Positions 18,113-29,456 of a DNA stretch of 64,000 nt are shown here, in pieces. Source of the DNA: Gammaproteobacteria bacterium (GTDB taxonomy: Bacteria > Pseudomonadota > Gammaproteobacteria > Burkholderiales > Rhodocyclaceae); the NCBI GenBank assembly GCA_029289265.1, contig JARFTX010000010.1, positions 16,087-80,086 of the forward strand. Direction: 5' to 3'. The first letter of the stretch is position 1; each line of letters begins with the position of its first letter. Made by a program: the position numbers and the translations under genes. The notes below the pieces were generated by a model. That model saw nothing but the letters and a program-made list of their open reading frames with translations, was not told where the DNA came from and ran no database searches.

Positions 18113-19699
18113 ATGAACGTCTCCCAAGCCCTGATCAGCGTCTCCGACAAGCGAGGCATCCTCGAATTCGCCCAGGCTCTCGCCGAACTGGGCGTCAAGC
18201 TGCTCTCCACGGGCGGGACCGCCGCGCTGCTGCGCAAGGCCGGCCTGCCGGTGACCGACGTCTCCGAGCACACCGGCTTCCCCGAAATGCTCGATGGGCG
18301 CGTCAAGACGCTGCACCCGAAGGTCCATGGCGGGATCCTCGCCCGGCGAGACCTGCCGGCGCACATGCAAACCCTCGCCGAGCACGGCATCGACCGCATC
18401 GACCTGGTCGTCGTGAACCTCTACCCGTTCGAGCAGACAGTCGCCCGCGCCGACTGCACGCTCGCCGAGGCGATCGAGAACATCGACATCGGCGGACCGG
18501 CAATGGTCCGCGCCGCGGCGAAGAATCACGGCGACGAATCCGGCGGGGTGGGCGTCGTCACGGACCCGGACGACTACGACCGAGTGCTCGCCGAACTTCG
18601 CGAGCGCGGCGGCAGCCTCGGCTATGGAACACGCTTCGCCCTGGCGGTCAAGGCCTATACCCACACGGCGCGCTACGACGGCGCGATCGCCAACTATCTG
18701 AGTGCGATCGCCCCGGACGGCTCGCACGCCGCTTATCCGCAGCGCCTGCAACTCGCCTTCGACAAGGTTCAGGACTTGCGCTACGGCGAGAATCCGCACC
18801 AGAGCGCCGCTTTCTACCGCGAACCGCAGGCGCCCGAAGGCTCGATCGCCCGCTATGTGCAACTGCAGGGCAAGGAACTCTCGTACAACAACATCGCCGA
18901 TGCCGACGCGGCCTGGGAGTGCGTCAAGGCCTTCGAGCGCGATGCCGCCGCACCGGTCGCCTGCGTCATCGTCAAACATGCCAATCCATGCGGCGTCGCG
19001 CTCGGCGCAAGCCCCGAGCAAGCCTACCGCAAGGCCTTCTCGACCGACCCGACCTCGGCCTTCGGCGGCATCATCGCCTTCAACCGCGAGGTCGACCTGG
19101 CCGCCGCTCAGGCGGTGAGCGCCCAGTTCCTCGAAGTGCTGATCGCGCCGGCCTACAGCGACGAGGCCCTCGCGCTGCTGCGCACCAAGCAGAACGTGCG
19201 CGTGCTCGCCTGTCCGCTCGGGGCACCTCCTGGTGCGCGTGACTACAAGCGCGTCGGCGGAGGCCTGCTGGTGCAGGGCGCCGACGAGGCGACCGCGGAT
19301 CGCGACGCACTCAAGGTCGTCACCCGCCGCGCGCCGACGGACACCGAACTGCGTGACCTGCTGTTCGCGTGGCGCGTCGCCAAGTACGTCAAATCCAATG
19401 CCATCGTCTATTGCCGCGACGCCATGACGGTAGGCGTCGGCGCCGGCCAGATGAGCCGCGTCGATTCGGCGCGCATCGCCGCGATCAAGGCCGAGAACGC
19501 ACAGCTCACGGTCAAGGGCTCGGTGGTCGCCTCCGACGCTTTCTTCCCATTCCGCGACGGTCTCGACGTGCTGGCCGAGGCGGGCGCCACCGCGGTCATC
19601 CAGCCGGGCGGCTCGATGCGCGACAGCGAGGTCATCGCCGCAGCCGACGAACACGGCATCGCGATGGTGCTCACCGGTTTCCGCCATTTCCGGCACTGA
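18113..19699 (+). CDS. purH: Bifunctional AICAR formyltransferase / IMP cyclohydrolase
   Basis: Catalyses the last two steps of de novo IMP synthesis. The 528-residue protein has the MGS-like IMP cyclohydrolase domain at residues 1-200 ([39 protein letters not shown]) and the AICAR transformylase domain at 200-528, with [24 protein letters not shown] and [16 protein letters not shown]. Length and domain order are standard. purD follows 19 bases later, so the two purine genes are probably one transcript. Confidence 0.97.
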   Translation: MNVSQALISVSDKRGILEFAQALAELGVKLLSTGGTAALLRKAGLPVTDVSEHTGFPEMLDGRVKTLHPKVHGGILARRDLPAHMQTLAEHGIDRIDLVVVNLYPFEQTVARADCTLAEAIENIDIGGPAMVRAAAKNHGDESGGVGVVTDPDDYDRVLAELRERGGSLGYGTRFALAVKAYTHTARYDGAIANYLSAIAPDGSHAAYPQRLQLAFDKVQDLRYGENPHQSAAFYREPQAPEGSIARYVQLQGKELSYNNIADADAAWECVKAFERDAAAPVACVIVKHANPCGVALGASPEQAYRKAFSTDPTSAFGGIIAFNREVDLAAAQAVSAQFLEVLIAPAYSDEALALLRTKQNVRVLACPLGAPPGARDYKRVGGGLLVQGADEATADRDALKVVTRRAPTDTELRDLLFAWRVAKYVKSNAIVYCRDAMTVGVGAGQMSRVDSARIAAIKAENAQLTVKGSVVASDAFFPFRDGLDVLAEAGATAVIQPGGSMRDSEVIAAADEHGIAMVLTGFRHFRH

Positions 19700-19718
19700 T
19701 CAGGGTTCGGACGCACAC

Positions 19719-20996
19719 ATGAAAGTTCTGGTAATCGGCTCGGGCGGCCGCGAACACGCGCTCGCCTGGAAGCTCGCCCAATCGCCCAAGATCACCCGGG
19801 TGCTGGTCGCCCCCGGCAACGCCGGCACCGCGCGCGAACCGCTGGTCGAGAACGTCCCCATCACGGCGATCGACGAACTGGTCGAATTCGCCCGGGCTGA
19901 GGGCGTTCAGTTCACCGTGGTCGGCCCCGAGGCGCCGCTCGCCGCAGGAGTCGTCGATGCCTTCCGCGCCGCCGGCCTGCCGATTTTCGGCCCGACCCGG
20001 GCCGCCGCCCAGCTCGAGAGTTCGAAGGACTACGCCAAGCGCTTCATGGCGCGCCATGGCATCCCGACCGCGGCCTACGAGACCTTTGCCGATGCCGCGC
20101 TCGCCCATGCCTATATCGATGCGCAGGGCGCGCCCATCGTCATCAAGGCCGACGGGCTCGCCGCCGGAAAGGGCGTCGTCGTCGCAATGACGACCGACGA
20201 GGCCCACGCCGCCGTCGACATGATGCTGCTCGACAATCGCATGGGAGACGCCGGAGCCCGCGTCGTCATCGAGGAGTTCATGCAGGGCGAGGAGGCAAGC
20301 TTCATCGTCATGGCCGACGGTCGCAATGCGCTCGCGCTGGCGACCAGCCAGGACCACAAGCGGCTCCTGGACGGCGACCTGGGCCCCAACACCGGCGGCA
20401 TGGGCGCCTACTCGCCGGCGCCGGTGGTCACCCCCGAGGTCCATGCGCGCGTGATGCGCGAGATCATCCTGCCGACGCTGGCCGGCATGAACGCGGACGG
20501 CCATCCGTACTCGGGCTTTCTCTACGCCGGCCTGATGATCGATGCCGCCGGTCAGCCGCGCGTGGTCGAATTCAACTGCCGACTCGGCGACCCCGAGACC
20601 CAGCCGATCATGATGCGGCTGAAGACCGATCTCGCCGACCTCGTCGAGGCGGCGCTGGCCGGACGGCTCGACCAGGCCGAAGCCGAGTGGGACCGCCGCG
20701 TCGCCCTGGGCGTCGTGCTCGCCGCACAGGGCTATCCCGACGCGCCCCGCAAGGGCGATCCGATCCTCGGCCTGCCCGCATCAGCGACGCCCGACACCCA
20801 CGTCTTCCACGCCGGCACCGCCGGGCGCGACGCACAGGTGGTGACGGCCGGTGGGCGCGTGCTGTGCGTGACCGCGCTGGGGGACAACGTGCGCAACGCC
20901 CAGAAGAACGCCTACGAAGTCGCCGATGCGATCCACTTCGATGGCCGCCAATACCGCCGCGACATCGGCCACCGCGCCGTCGCGCGCAAGAGCTGA
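19719..20996 (+). CDS. purD: Phosphoribosylamine-glycine ligase
   Basis: ATP-grasp ligase for the second step of purine synthesis, forming glycinamide ribonucleotide. The 425-residue protein starts [19 protein letters not shown], continues with the ATP-grasp core ([16 protein letters not shown]) and has the metal-binding signature [13 protein letters not shown]. Length is typical. It lies 19 bases after purH and 163 bases before hemF on the same strand, an order also seen in related betaproteobacteria. Confidence 0.97.
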   Translation: MKVLVIGSGGREHALAWKLAQSPKITRVLVAPGNAGTAREPLVENVPITAIDELVEFARAEGVQFTVVGPEAPLAAGVVDAFRAAGLPIFGPTRAAAQLESSKDYAKRFMARHGIPTAAYETFADAALAHAYIDAQGAPIVIKADGLAAGKGVVVAMTTDEAHAAVDMMLLDNRMGDAGARVVIEEFMQGEEASFIVMADGRNALALATSQDHKRLLDGDLGPNTGGMGAYSPAPVVTPEVHARVMREIILPTLAGMNADGHPYSGFLYAGLMIDAAGQPRVVEFNCRLGDPETQPIMMRLKTDLADLVEAALAGRLDQAEAEWDRRVALGVVLAAQGYPDAPRKGDPILGLPASATPDTHVFHAGTAGRDAQVVTAGGRVLCVTALGDNVRNAQKNAYEVADAIHFDGRQYRRDIGHRAVARKS

Positions 20997-21159
20997 GGGC
21001 CGGCCCAGCCGGCCACGGCCGTGAAATCGACCTGCGGCTGATCGGCGGAACAGGAATGCTGTCGGGAGTTCCCGACGCAATCAACGCAGCGACCTGGCGG
21101 CGCGGACCAGCACCCGCGCTGTCGATCGGCACCCCACCCCATGGATGGAGCGCGACACG

Positions 21160-22074
21160 ATGAGCATCGACACTCAAGCGGTCAAGGCGTACCTGCTCGA
21201 CCTTCAGAGCCGCATCGTCGACCGGCTGGAAGCTTTCGACGGCGAATCCTTCCGCACCGATAGCTGGGACCGCGAGGGCGGCGGCGGAGGCATCACCCGG
21301 GTGCTCGAGGAGGGACGCTTCTTCGAGCGCGGCGGCGTGAACTTCTCCCATGTCAAGGGTGATGCGATGCCGGCCTCGGCCACCGCCCAGCGCCCCGAAC
21401 TCGCCGGACGCGGTTTCGAGGCAATGGGCGTGTCGCTGGTGCTGCACCCGCGCAATCCCTACTGCCCGACCGCGCACATGAACGTCCGCTGCTTCGTCGC
21501 AACCGCAGCCGACTCGAATCCGGTCTGGTGGTTCGGCGGCGGCATGGACCTCACGCCCTACTACCCCTTCGAGGAGGACGTGGTTCACTTCCATGCGATC
21601 TGCCGGGAAGCGGTCCTGCCCTTCGGCGGCGAAACCGAGTACCGCCGGCTCAAGGAATGGTGCGACCGCTACTTCTTTCTCAAGCACCGCAATGAACCGC
21701 GCGGCGTCGGCGGCCTATTCTTCGACGATCTCGGCGCGCAGGGCGAACTCCGCTTCGAGGACGCCTTCGGACTCACGCGCAATGTCGGAGATGCCTTTCT
21801 GCCCGCGTACGTGCCGATTCTCGAGCGGCGCCGCGAAGTGCCCTATGGCGTACGCGAGCGCGACTTCCAGGCCTACCGCCGGGGTCGCTACGTCGAATTC
21901 AATCTGGTCTTCGATCGCGGCACGCTCTTCGGCCTGCAATCGGGCGGGCGAACCGAGTCGATCCTGATGTCATTGCCGCCGCTCGTGAAGTGGCGCTACG
22001 ACTGGGCGCCCGAGCCCGGCTCACCGGAAGCCCGACTCTACGAAACCTTCCTGAAGCCACGGGACTGGGTCTGA
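21160..22074 (+). CDS. hemF: Oxygen-dependent coproporphyrinogen III oxidase
   Basis: Aerobic enzyme that oxidatively decarboxylates coproporphyrinogen III to protoporphyrinogen IX. The ATG at 21160 is preferred over one at 21145 because GGAG lies at 21147-21150 with good spacing, while the earlier ATG has no ribosome site. The 304-residue product has family motifs [50 protein letters not shown] split across 520-550 bases into the gene, and [14 protein letters not shown]. It is convergent with hemY, so heme genes meet here from both strands. Confidence 0.96.
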   Translation: MSIDTQAVKAYLLDLQSRIVDRLEAFDGESFRTDSWDREGGGGGITRVLEEGRFFERGGVNFSHVKGDAMPASATAQRPELAGRGFEAMGVSLVLHPRNPYCPTAHMNVRCFVATAADSNPVWWFGGGMDLTPYYPFEEDVVHFHAICREAVLPFGGETEYRRLKEWCDRYFFLKHRNEPRGVGGLFFDDLGAQGELRFEDAFGLTRNVGDAFLPAYVPILERRREVPYGVRERDFQAYRRGRYVEFNLVFDRGTLFGLQSGGRTESILMSLPPLVKWRYDWAPEPGSPEARLYETFLKPRDWV

Positions 22075-22151
22075 GCGTTCGCCCGCGCAGCGACGCTGCG
22101 CCCCACTGATCCATCTGTCGCCGATCGGGCTTTCGGCCTGCGATCGCGCTG

Positions 22152-23330
22152 TCAGGCTGCGGCGAACTTGGCCGCGGCGCGGTAGTGCCCGGCCGCCTCG
22201 CGCGGCTGTTCGAGCTTTTCCATGAGCTCGGCGAGCGCGTAATGCACCTGTGCCGACGGTTCCAGGGCGAGAGACCGTTCGAGACAACTGCGGGCCTTGC
22301 CCCAGATGTTCGCCTGCATGCACAGGCGGCCGAGCGAATAGAGCAGCCCCGCATCGTCCGGATGCTGAGCAAGCCAGGCTTCGGCGCGCGACAGTGCATC
22401 CTTCGCCTCCTCGCCCTCGCCGGCACAGAGCACGTAGCGGCGCGCGAGCTCGCTGCTCCATTCCCGATCCAGCAGTCGCTCCACCGCCCGGCGCGCAATC
22501 GCGCCCTGCCTCGCCGCCGCGAGCAGCGGCACGACTTTCGCAACGAAGGCGGGATCACCCAGATCTTCCTTGAGCAAGCCGCGCCACACGGCCGCCTGCT
22601 TGTCCGGCTCGCCCACCAGCGTCTCAAGGCGTCCGAGCTGCGCCCGTTGCCGCAACGACTTCAATTCCTCGGCCGGGAGCGAATGCGCGGAGGCCAGTTG
22701 TTGCACGAGCTCGGCCGCCTCATCCCAGCGCCCGCCCGCCGCGGCGACTTCCAGCGCCATGCGCAGCGCGGGACCGCTTTCGTGCCCCGCGTCGCGCAGC
22801 AGCTTGAGCGGCCGGGCGGCATGTTCGAAGCGTGACGCGTCGATCTCCAGTTCGGCCTCGGTCAGCAGTCCAGCCACCCGACCTTCGTCGGTGCTCCCGG
22901 CGCGCTCGATCCACTGCCGGTAGTGACGCTCGTCGTTGAGCGCGCGCGCGGCGCGCGCTGCAACCAGCGCCGCGAGCGGTGAATTGCCCCCGGCCGACCA
23001 GGCGGTGCGGGCGTGCTTGAGCGACTCGCCGAAGCGCCCCTCGAACAGCGCACGCAGCGCCAGATTCATCGATTCGGAAGCGCGCTGCTGTTGCCGGCGG
23101 GCACGGTAGGCGGCGACGCGGCCGGGCAGGTCGAGCGTCCTCGACACCAGCCGCAGCAACAGATGCAGGGTCAGGAAGCCGAGCAGCAACGCGACGATGA
23201 TCAGATTGAGAGATGCCTGGGCCCGCCACGGCGGCATGACCAGCAACACATAGCCTTCGTTCTGGCTCGCCAGCATCGCGACGCCTGCCGCCAGGGCGAA
23301 GATCGCGATCAGCCAGAGCAGCGCGCGCAT
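22152..23330 (-). CDS. hemY: HemY-type TPR protein of the heme operon
   Basis: Inner-membrane protein named for its place after hemX; it is not the protoporphyrinogen oxidase of Bacillus that shares the symbol. The 392-residue product has two N-terminal membrane helices (about 3-22 and 40-60) linked by a conserved loop with YVLLVMPPWR, then a cytoplasmic or periplasmic alpha-helical tetratricopeptide region to the end. Its role is thought to be in assembling heme-biosynthetic enzymes, not proven. It is last in the hemC-hemD-hemX-hemY operon, 11 bases after hemX. Confidence 0.92.
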   Translation of the reverse strand: MRALLWLIAIFALAAGVAMLASQNEGYVLLVMPPWRAQASLNLIIVALLLGFLTLHLLLRLVSRTLDLPGRVAAYRARRQQQRASESMNLALRALFEGRFGESLKHARTAWSAGGNSPLAALVAARAARALNDERHYRQWIERAGSTDEGRVAGLLTEAELEIDASRFEHAARPLKLLRDAGHESGPALRMALEVAAAGGRWDEAAELVQQLASAHSLPAEELKSLRQRAQLGRLETLVGEPDKQAAVWRGLLKEDLGDPAFVAKVVPLLAAARQGAIARRAVERLLDREWSSELARRYVLCAGEGEEAKDALSRAEAWLAQHPDDAGLLYSLGRLCMQANIWGKARSCLERSLALEPSAQVHYALAELMEKLEQPREAAGHYRAAAKFAAA

Positions 23331-23341
23331 CGTCCCGAACC

Positions 23342-24649
23342 TCAGCGCGCACCGGCAGCAGCCGGCGCCTCGTCGCGCGGCGCCGCGCGCCCGGGCCCGC
23401 GCGCCTGCAGCACACGTAGCGCGGCAAAGCTCTCGGCGAGCGACGGCTGCTCGACCTTGACCTGTGTTTCGGCGAGTTCGCCCAGATCGGTCACGACGCG
23501 CTGCACTTGCTCGTCGCGCATGTCGAAATAGCGCTCGATCCAGCCCTTTGCCTGCGCCAGGTCGGCAGCATAGGTCCGACCGTCGCGGGCGAGCAGGGCG
23601 AGCCGCGCCGTGAGCAGCCGGATCTTGACGTTCTCGCGCAAATAGGTGCTTTGGGACGGCGACAGCAGCACCGGGTCGGCGCGGTCGAGCCGCTCCAGGC
23701 GAACCAGCGACTTGACCTCGTTCCAGATGTCGCTGCCCAGCCCCTTGACGAAGGCGAGCGCCCCGGCTTCGCCGAAGAACCCTCCCGACGTCCCGTCGGA
23801 AGCGGCCGCAGCCTCCTGCGCCAGCGCGACCTCGTAGGCGAGCGGGAGCGAATCGACCCGCTCCAGCAGGATCTCCAGGCGCAGGGCGAGGCCCGAGACA
23901 TCGACCTGGGGCTGCGCCTTGAGGTCATCGATATCCTTGATCAAGGCCCGCCGCAACACCTGCAGATGACCTTGCTCGGGCATCGACAGGCGCACCTCGG
24001 CACCCTGCAGGGCAATCAGGGCCGCCTCGACGTTGCCGGCGAGCTGCAACTGCTGCGCGGCGATGTTGATGGCCCGCTCGACCTCCGCCAGCACTTGATC
24101 GCCGCGCGAGCGGAAAAACTCCTGGTAGAGCGCATCGAGCGCCGCGGCCTGCCCTTCCGAAGCCGCAATCTGCGACTCGAGCGCGCCGATCTTGCCCTGA
24201 ATGGCTGCGATCGAATCCTGGTGCTGGCGGACCAGCGCGCGCGCCTCGGCGACCGAACTTTCACCCGTCGCCAGCCTCTGAGCGAGCTCCTGCCGAGCCT
24301 GCGCCACGTCCCCGCGCAACTGCTGGACATACCAGCCGATCACCGCAACCGCGACGAGGGCGATCACGGAAAGGATCAGGGGGAGTGCTCGGCGCGCGCC
24401 GCCGCCTGAACCGCTGCCGACGGCGACGCTCGCCGCAGCCGTGCCCGACGACGCCCCTTCGACAGGAGCGCCTTCGCCTTGGGCGTCTCCGCCGGCCGTG
24501 GCCGACTCGGTACGGTCGTCGCCGACAGCTTCCGATGGCGGCAGACTCTCGACGTCCGCCGCCTTCGACTCCGGCGTTTCGGACGCGCTGGCGCGCTCCG
24601 CGCCTTCGGGCGCGGGCGGCTGGGTGAGGGCGGGGATTTCTTTCTTCAT
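23342..24649 (-). CDS. hemX: HemX-like membrane protein (uroporphyrinogen-III C-methyltransferase annotation is doubtful)
   Basis: The start at the ATG ending at 24649 gives MKKEIPALTQPP; the open frame runs further upstream into hemD without sense. The 435-residue protein has a long low-complexity N-terminal tail rich in Ser, Ala, Glu and Gly (about 1-85), one membrane helix (about 88-106, LPLILSVIALVAVAVIGWYV), then a coiled-coil-rich periplasmic domain. No SAM-methyltransferase motifs are visible despite the common database name. It sits between hemD and hemY, with gaps of 10 and 11 bases. Confidence 0.9.
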   Translation of the reverse strand: MKKEIPALTQPPAPEGAERASASETPESKAADVESLPPSEAVGDDRTESATAGGDAQGEGAPVEGASSGTAAASVAVGSGSGGGARRALPLILSVIALVAVAVIGWYVQQLRGDVAQARQELAQRLATGESSVAEARALVRQHQDSIAAIQGKIGALESQIAASEGQAAALDALYQEFFRSRGDQVLAEVERAINIAAQQLQLAGNVEAALIALQGAEVRLSMPEQGHLQVLRRALIKDIDDLKAQPQVDVSGLALRLEILLERVDSLPLAYEVALAQEAAAASDGTSGGFFGEAGALAFVKGLGSDIWNEVKSLVRLERLDRADPVLLSPSQSTYLRENVKIRLLTARLALLARDGRTYAADLAQAKGWIERYFDMRDEQVQRVVTDLGELAETQVKVEQPSLAESFAALRVLQARGPGRAAPRDEAPAAAGAR

Positions 24650-24659
24650 GTTGGCCAGT

Positions 24660-25442
24660 TTAACCGAGTCTTGCGGGAATATGCGACTCGAGAGCCTGGA
24701 GCAAGCCGGCGTCGCCGGGGGCGGTCTCCACCACCTGCTCGAAGCCCGCATCGCGGGCCAAACGGGCGATGCGCGGGTGCGGCGCGAACACCGCTACGGC
24801 ACGCAGCGCCGCGAGTCCCTCGGCTCCGACGATCTCGACCAGATTGCCCACCGCCTCGCTGCTCGTCAGGGTGATCGCATCCAGTCGCCCCGCACGGGCC
24901 GGCTCCACGAGAGCGCGAGCGTCGGCATCCGGTCGATAGCGGCGGTAGCAGGTCACGTACTCGACCTGAGCACCGCGGGCGGTGAGGGTCTCGCCGAGCA
25001 GGTCGCGGCCGCCGTCGCCGCGAAACACGATGACCCGACGGCCGGCGATGGCATCGGCCTGGAATGCTGGCAGCGCCAGCACCGCTTCGCTGTCGAAGCC
25101 GGTTTGCGGCGCGATGACGTCGGTGAAACCGAATGCCCGAAGGGCCTTCTCACTGCCCTTTCCGACGGTGGCCACGACGAGCCTTGCCGGCCAGTGGTGC
25201 CGCGCGAGGATGGCGCCGAGCGCCCGCTCAACCGCGTTGGGGCTGACGAAGAAGGCGAGGTCGAACTGGTCGAGCCGCCCAGCCACCGCGTCGAGCGCGG
25301 CTGGATCGGGCGCGGGACCGATCGCGAGCAGCGGGAAGCGCACCGCGATGCCGCCGCGCGCCTCGATCGCCTCGCACAGGGCCTCGGCCTGGCCTGCCGG
25401 CCGGGTCACGACGATGTGCCGGCCAGCCAGTGTCGCCGCCAC
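24660..25442 (-). CDS. hemD: Uroporphyrinogen-III synthase
   Basis: Cyclises hydroxymethylbilane with inversion of ring D to uroporphyrinogen III. The 260-residue product is a two-lobed HemD fold of low sequence conservation. Recognisable parts are VVTRPAGQAEALCEAIEARG at the start, VSPNAVERAL (about 66-75), VFRGDGGRDLL (about 138-148) and the near-invariant ITLTSSEAVGNL. It begins 18 bases after the hemC stop, and the order hemC-hemD-hemX-hemY matches other proteobacteria. Confidence 0.93.
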   Translation of the reverse strand: MAATLAGRHIVVTRPAGQAEALCEAIEARGGIAVRFPLLAIGPAPDPAALDAVAGRLDQFDLAFFVSPNAVERALGAILARHHWPARLVVATVGKGSEKALRAFGFTDVIAPQTGFDSEAVLALPAFQADAIAGRRVIVFRGDGGRDLLGETLTARGAQVEYVTCYRRYRPDADARALVEPARAGRLDAITLTSSEAVGNLVEIVGAEGLAALRAVAVFAPHPRIARLARDAGFEQVVETAPGDAGLLQALESHIPARLG

Positions 25443-25460
25443 GCCGATGGCCCTCTCCGG

Positions 25461-26408
25461 TCAGCCGAGTTCGGCGAGGATCGCCTCGGCGCCGCGCTCG
25501 CGCAAGTCCTCGGCGAGCGCCAGGCCGAGCGCCTCGGCCTCTTCCGGACGCCCTTCCCGCTCGGCGCTCGCCATGCGACTGCCGTCGGGCAGCGCGACGA
25601 AGCCGCGCAGCCGGAGCTTGCCGTCGTGCAGCTCACCGTAGGCGCCGAGCGGCACCTCGCAGCTGCCGGCGAGCGCGCGCGACACGGCGCGCTCGGCGAG
25701 CACGCAGGCGGCGGTTCCCGCATCGTGCAGCGGGGCGAGCCAGGCCGCGACCTCGGGCCGGTCGGCCAGACACTCGATGCCGAGCGCGCCCTGACCGGCG
25801 GCCGGCAGCGAGTCCTCGGCGGAGAGCACTCCGCGGATGCGCTCACCCAGGCCCAGGCGCTTGAGGCCCGCGGCGGCGAGGATGATCGCGTCGTACTGGC
25901 CCTCGTCGAGCTTGCGCAGGCGCGTGTCGAGGTTGCCGCGCAGGCTGGTCACCGCGAGATAGGGATAGCGTGCGTGCAACTGGGACTCGCGGCGCAGCGA
26001 CGAAGTGCCCACGACGGCCCCCGGCGGCATGTCGGCGAGGCTCGCATAGCGGCTCGAGACGAAGGCGTCGAGCGGCACCTCGCGCTCGCAGATGCACGCG
26101 AGCGCAAACGGCGCTTCGAGCCGCATCGGCACATCCTTCATCGAATGCACGGCGATGTCGGCGCGGCGATCGAGCAGCGCCGTCTCGAGCTCCTTGACGA
26201 ACAGCCCCTTGCCGCCGACCTTGGCGAGCGGACGGTCGAGAATCTGGTCGCCGCGCGTGGTCATGCCCAGAAGTTCGACGCGACAGCCGGGATACAATGC
26301 CTCGAGACGAGCCTTGATGTGCTCGGCCTGCCACAGGGCGAGGCGGCTTTCACGGGTGGCGATGACGATTCGTTCGGGCGGCTGGACACCGGTGTTCGGA
26401 AGGCTCAC
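25461..26408 (-). CDS. hemC: Hydroxymethylbilane synthase (porphobilinogen deaminase)
   Basis: Condenses four porphobilinogens into hydroxymethylbilane. The 315-residue product has the substrate-binding motifs [11 protein letters not shown] (17-27), [13 protein letters not shown] (63-75), HSMKDVP (88-94) and [11 protein letters not shown] (134-144). Cys250 in [11 protein letters not shown] is the attachment site for the dipyrromethane cofactor. It is first gene of the heme operon, divergent from ppc over about 200 bases that contain an extended -10-like element. Confidence 0.96.
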   Translation of the reverse strand: MSLPNTGVQPPERIVIATRESRLALWQAEHIKARLEALYPGCRVELLGMTTRGDQILDRPLAKVGGKGLFVKELETALLDRRADIAVHSMKDVPMRLEAPFALACICEREVPLDAFVSSRYASLADMPPGAVVGTSSLRRESQLHARYPYLAVTSLRGNLDTRLRKLDEGQYDAIILAAAGLKRLGLGERIRGVLSAEDSLPAAGQGALGIECLADRPEVAAWLAPLHDAGTAACVLAERAVSRALAGSCEVPLGAYGELHDGKLRLRGFVALPDGSRMASAEREGRPEEAEALGLALAEDLRERGAEAILAELG

Positions 26409-26495
26409 GGCTTGTGGACTCGCTTGGAAGTTGCGGTAGGCGGCTGCGGCACTGCAGCATCGGGGTTTGCGCCAATGGCGCGGATGCCGGGTCGG

Positions 26496-26504
26496 ATTCT
26501 AGCA
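26496..26504 (-). promoter_or_regulatory. Extended -10 promoter element for hemCDXY
   Basis: On the minus strand this reads TGCTAGAAT, an extended -10 (TGn plus TAGAAT, five of six consensus bases), 88 bases before the hemC start. No good -35 box is found at 16-18 bases, which is tolerable for an extended -10 promoter. The call is by pattern only. Confidence 0.4.
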
Positions 26505-26607
26505 TGTCCCCCAAACCGGTATGCCCCCAAGCCGGCGACACCCCAGCCGGCGCCCCCAGCACCACGGACGGCGCGACGCCATCACGAACGGATATTCGGA
26601 CAGGACC

Positions 26608-29355
26608 ATGACCCAGGACAAGGACGCGCCGCTGCGCGAAGACATCCGCAAGCTCGGGCGCGTGCTCGGCGACACCATCCGCGAGCAGCAGGGCGAAGCG
26701 ACCTACGACCTGATCGAGCGCATCCGCCAGACCTCGGTGCGCTTTCGCCGCGACGAGGATCACGGTGCGCGCGTCGAGCTCGAAGGGCTGCTCGACGCGC
26801 TCTCGCGCGAGCAGACCATCCAGGTCGTGCGCGCCTTCAGCTACTTCTCGCACCTCGCCAACATTGCCGAGGACCAGCACCACATCCGCCGCACCCGCGC
26901 CCACCTGATCTCGGGCTCGGCGCCGCGCGAGGGCAGCTTCGCCCGGGCGCTCGCCGATGCACAGGCGGGCGGCCACAGCGCCGCCGAACTCGTTGCCTTC
27001 TTCGACCGCGCCCTGGTGGCGCCCGTGCTCACCGCCCACCCGACCGAAGTGCAGCGCAAGAGCATTCTCAACTGCCAGGCCGACATCGCCCATTTGCTCG
27101 ACGAATGCGACCGCGTCGCGCTCACCCCGGACGAGCGCGAAGAGCGCGACGAAGCGCTGCGCCGGGCGGTGCTGACGCTGTGGCAGACGCGCATGCTGCG
27201 CCCGGCGCGGCTGTCCGTGCTCGACGAGGTGGCGAACGGCCTGTCCTACTTCGACGCGACCTTTCTGCGTGAGCTGCCGCGACTCTACGCAAGCATCGAG
27301 GACCAGCTCGCCGGCCGCGACGCGGCGCTGGGCGCGCTCGAGCTGCCCCCGTTTCTTCGCGTCGGCAGCTGGATAGGCGGGGATCGCGACGGCAATCCCT
27401 TCGTCACGGCCGACGTGCTGCGGCGCGCGCTGTCGATGCAGGCGGCCTGCGCGCTCGGCTTCTACCTGGAGGAACTGCACGCGCTGGGCGGGCGATTGTC
27501 GCTCGCGCTCGGGCTGATCAGCGGCTCGGATGCGCTCCTCCAGCTCGCCGCCCGCTCGCCCGACCACTCCGCGCACCGCAACGACGAACCCTACCGCCGC
27601 GCGATCTCCGGCATCTACTCGCGGCTTGCCGCGACCTATCGCGAACTGCTCGACGCCGACCCGCCGCGCCGCGCGGTCGCGCCTGCCGAGCCCTATGCCC
27701 ACCCGCGTGAGCTGGCGGACGATCTCGACACGCTGCACCGATCGCTGGTCGCCAACGGCTCGGCCGCGCTCGCGCGCGGGCGCCTGCGGCGGCTGCGCCG
27801 CGCAGTGCGGGTGTTCGGCTTTCACCTCGCGCCGATCGACCTGCGCCAGAACTCCGACGTCCATGAGCGCGTCGTCGCAGAATTGCTCGCGACCGCCGAC
27901 CCGACGATCGACTATTCAGCACTCGACGAGGCCGGGCGCGTCGAGTTGCTCGCCCGCGAACTCGCCACGCCGCGCCCGCTCGGCTCGGCACACCTGCGCT
28001 ACAGCGACGAGACCGAATCCGAGCTGGCGATCTTTCGTGCCGCACGCGAGGCGCACCGTCGCTTCGGCCCGGCCGCGCTGCCGAACTGCATCGTCTCCAA
28101 GACCGACGACGTCTCGGATCTGCTCGAACTCGCGCTGCTGCTGAAGGAGGCGGGCCTGCTGCGTCCGCACGAGGCGGCGCTCGACGTGAACATCATCCCG
28201 CTGTTCGAGACCATCGACGACCTGCGCAACGCGCCCGCCGTGATGGATCGCCTGTTCGCCCTGCCCTGCTACCGCAAATGGCTCGCCGCCCGCAGCGACA
28301 CCCAGGAGGTGATGCTGGGCTACTCGGACAGCAACAAGGACGGCGGCTTCCTGACCTCGGGCTGGGAGCTCTACAAGGCAGAAATCGGGCTGGTCGAGAC
28401 CTTTGCCCGCCACGGCGTCGCGCTGCGCCTGTTCCACGGCCGCGGCGGCTCGGTGGGCCGCGGCGGCGGGCCGAGCTACCAGGCCATCCTCGCCCAGCCG
28501 CCGGGCGCGGTGCAGGGCCAGATCCGGCTCACCGAGCAGGGCGAGGTGATCGCCGCCAAATACGGCAACCCCGAGGTCGGCCGACGCAACCTCGAGGTGC
28601 TGGTGGCCGCGACGCTGGAGGCGAGCCTCCTCGCCGGCGCGGCGCCTGCGCCGCGGCCGCACTTCATCGAGACCATGCAGGCGCTCTCGGATGCCGCCTT
28701 CGCCGCCTACCGCGGCCTCGTCTACGAAACCGAGGGCTTCGAGCGCTATTTCTGGGAATCCACCGTGATCTCGGAGATCGCCGAGCTCAACATCGGCTCG
28801 CGCCCGGCTTCGCGCAAGAAAGGCACGCGCATCGAGGACTTGCGCGCCATCCCCTGGGTGTTCAGCTGGTCGCAGTGCCGGCTGATGCTGCCCGGCTGGT
28901 ACGGGTTCGGCTCGGCAGTGCAGGCCTATCTCGCGAAGCATCCGGCCGACGGCCTGACGGCCCTGCAGCAGATGCACCGCGAATGGTCGTTCTTCGGCAC
29001 GCTGCTCTCCAACATGGACATGGTGCTGGCGAAATCCGACCTCGCGATCGCCTCGCGCTACGCGGGCCTGGTCAAGGATGCGAAGCTGCGCGAGGCGATC
29101 TTCGGGCGCATCCGTGCCGAGTGGCAGGCGACCGTCGAGGCGCTGCTGGCGATCACCGGCCAGCGCGAACTGCTCGACGGCAACCCGCTGCTCAAGCGCT
29201 CGATCCAGAACCGCTTCCCCTATCTCGACCCGCTGAACCATGTCCAGGTGGAGCTGCTGCGGCGCCACCGCGAGGACCACGCCGACGAGCGGGTGCGCCT
29301 GGGCATTCACATCTCGATCAACGGGATCGCCGCGGGACTGCGCAACAGCGGCTGA
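26608..29355 (+). CDS. ppc: Phosphoenolpyruvate carboxylase
   Basis: Anaplerotic enzyme that carboxylates PEP to oxaloacetate. The ATG at 26608 follows GGACAGGA and gives [20 protein letters not shown]; the frame is open upstream but not protein-like. The 915-residue product has all signature motifs: [48 protein letters not shown] and the C-terminal region [10 protein letters not shown]. The very end is RNSG where most family members have (Q/R)NTG, a conservative change at a conserved site. It stands alone between hemC and the algR-like gene. Confidence 0.96.
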   Translation: MTQDKDAPLREDIRKLGRVLGDTIREQQGEATYDLIERIRQTSVRFRRDEDHGARVELEGLLDALSREQTIQVVRAFSYFSHLANIAEDQHHIRRTRAHLISGSAPREGSFARALADAQAGGHSAAELVAFFDRALVAPVLTAHPTEVQRKSILNCQADIAHLLDECDRVALTPDEREERDEALRRAVLTLWQTRMLRPARLSVLDEVANGLSYFDATFLRELPRLYASIEDQLAGRDAALGALELPPFLRVGSWIGGDRDGNPFVTADVLRRALSMQAACALGFYLEELHALGGRLSLALGLISGSDALLQLAARSPDHSAHRNDEPYRRAISGIYSRLAATYRELLDADPPRRAVAPAEPYAHPRELADDLDTLHRSLVANGSAALARGRLRRLRRAVRVFGFHLAPIDLRQNSDVHERVVAELLATADPTIDYSALDEAGRVELLARELATPRPLGSAHLRYSDETESELAIFRAAREAHRRFGPAALPNCIVSKTDDVSDLLELALLLKEAGLLRPHEAALDVNIIPLFETIDDLRNAPAVMDRLFALPCYRKWLAARSDTQEVMLGYSDSNKDGGFLTSGWELYKAEIGLVETFARHGVALRLFHGRGGSVGRGGGPSYQAILAQPPGAVQGQIRLTEQGEVIAAKYGNPEVGRRNLEVLVAATLEASLLAGAAPAPRPHFIETMQALSDAAFAAYRGLVYETEGFERYFWESTVISEIAELNIGSRPASRKKGTRIEDLRAIPWVFSWSQCRLMLPGWYGFGSAVQAYLAKHPADGLTALQQMHREWSFFGTLLSNMDMVLAKSDLAIASRYAGLVKDAKLREAIFGRIRAEWQATVEALLAITGQRELLDGNPLLKRSIQNRFPYLDPLNHVQVELLRRHREDHADERVRLGIHISINGIAAGLRNSG

Positions 29356-29456
29356 GGGCTGGCGCCGAGTCGGTGGCGAGATCCTCGCGAACGAGGCCGG
29401 GCGAGCCGTGCAGCAACCGGCCCGTCCAAGGGATAGCGTCGCAGGACCCGGGGGTG

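Noticed and set aside
21145..21159. Upstream ATG of hemF
   Set aside because: No ribosome site precedes it, while GGAG is well placed for the ATG at 21160, which also gives a usual N-terminus.
23342..24649. HemX as a uroporphyrinogen-III methyltransferase
   Set aside because: No SAM-binding or CobA-type motifs; the protein is a single-helix membrane protein with coiled coils.
24441..27272. A 943-codon plus-strand open frame across hemX, hemD, hemC and the start of ppc
   Set aside because: It runs antisense to well-supported heme genes and then out of frame with ppc; no domain is recognisable.
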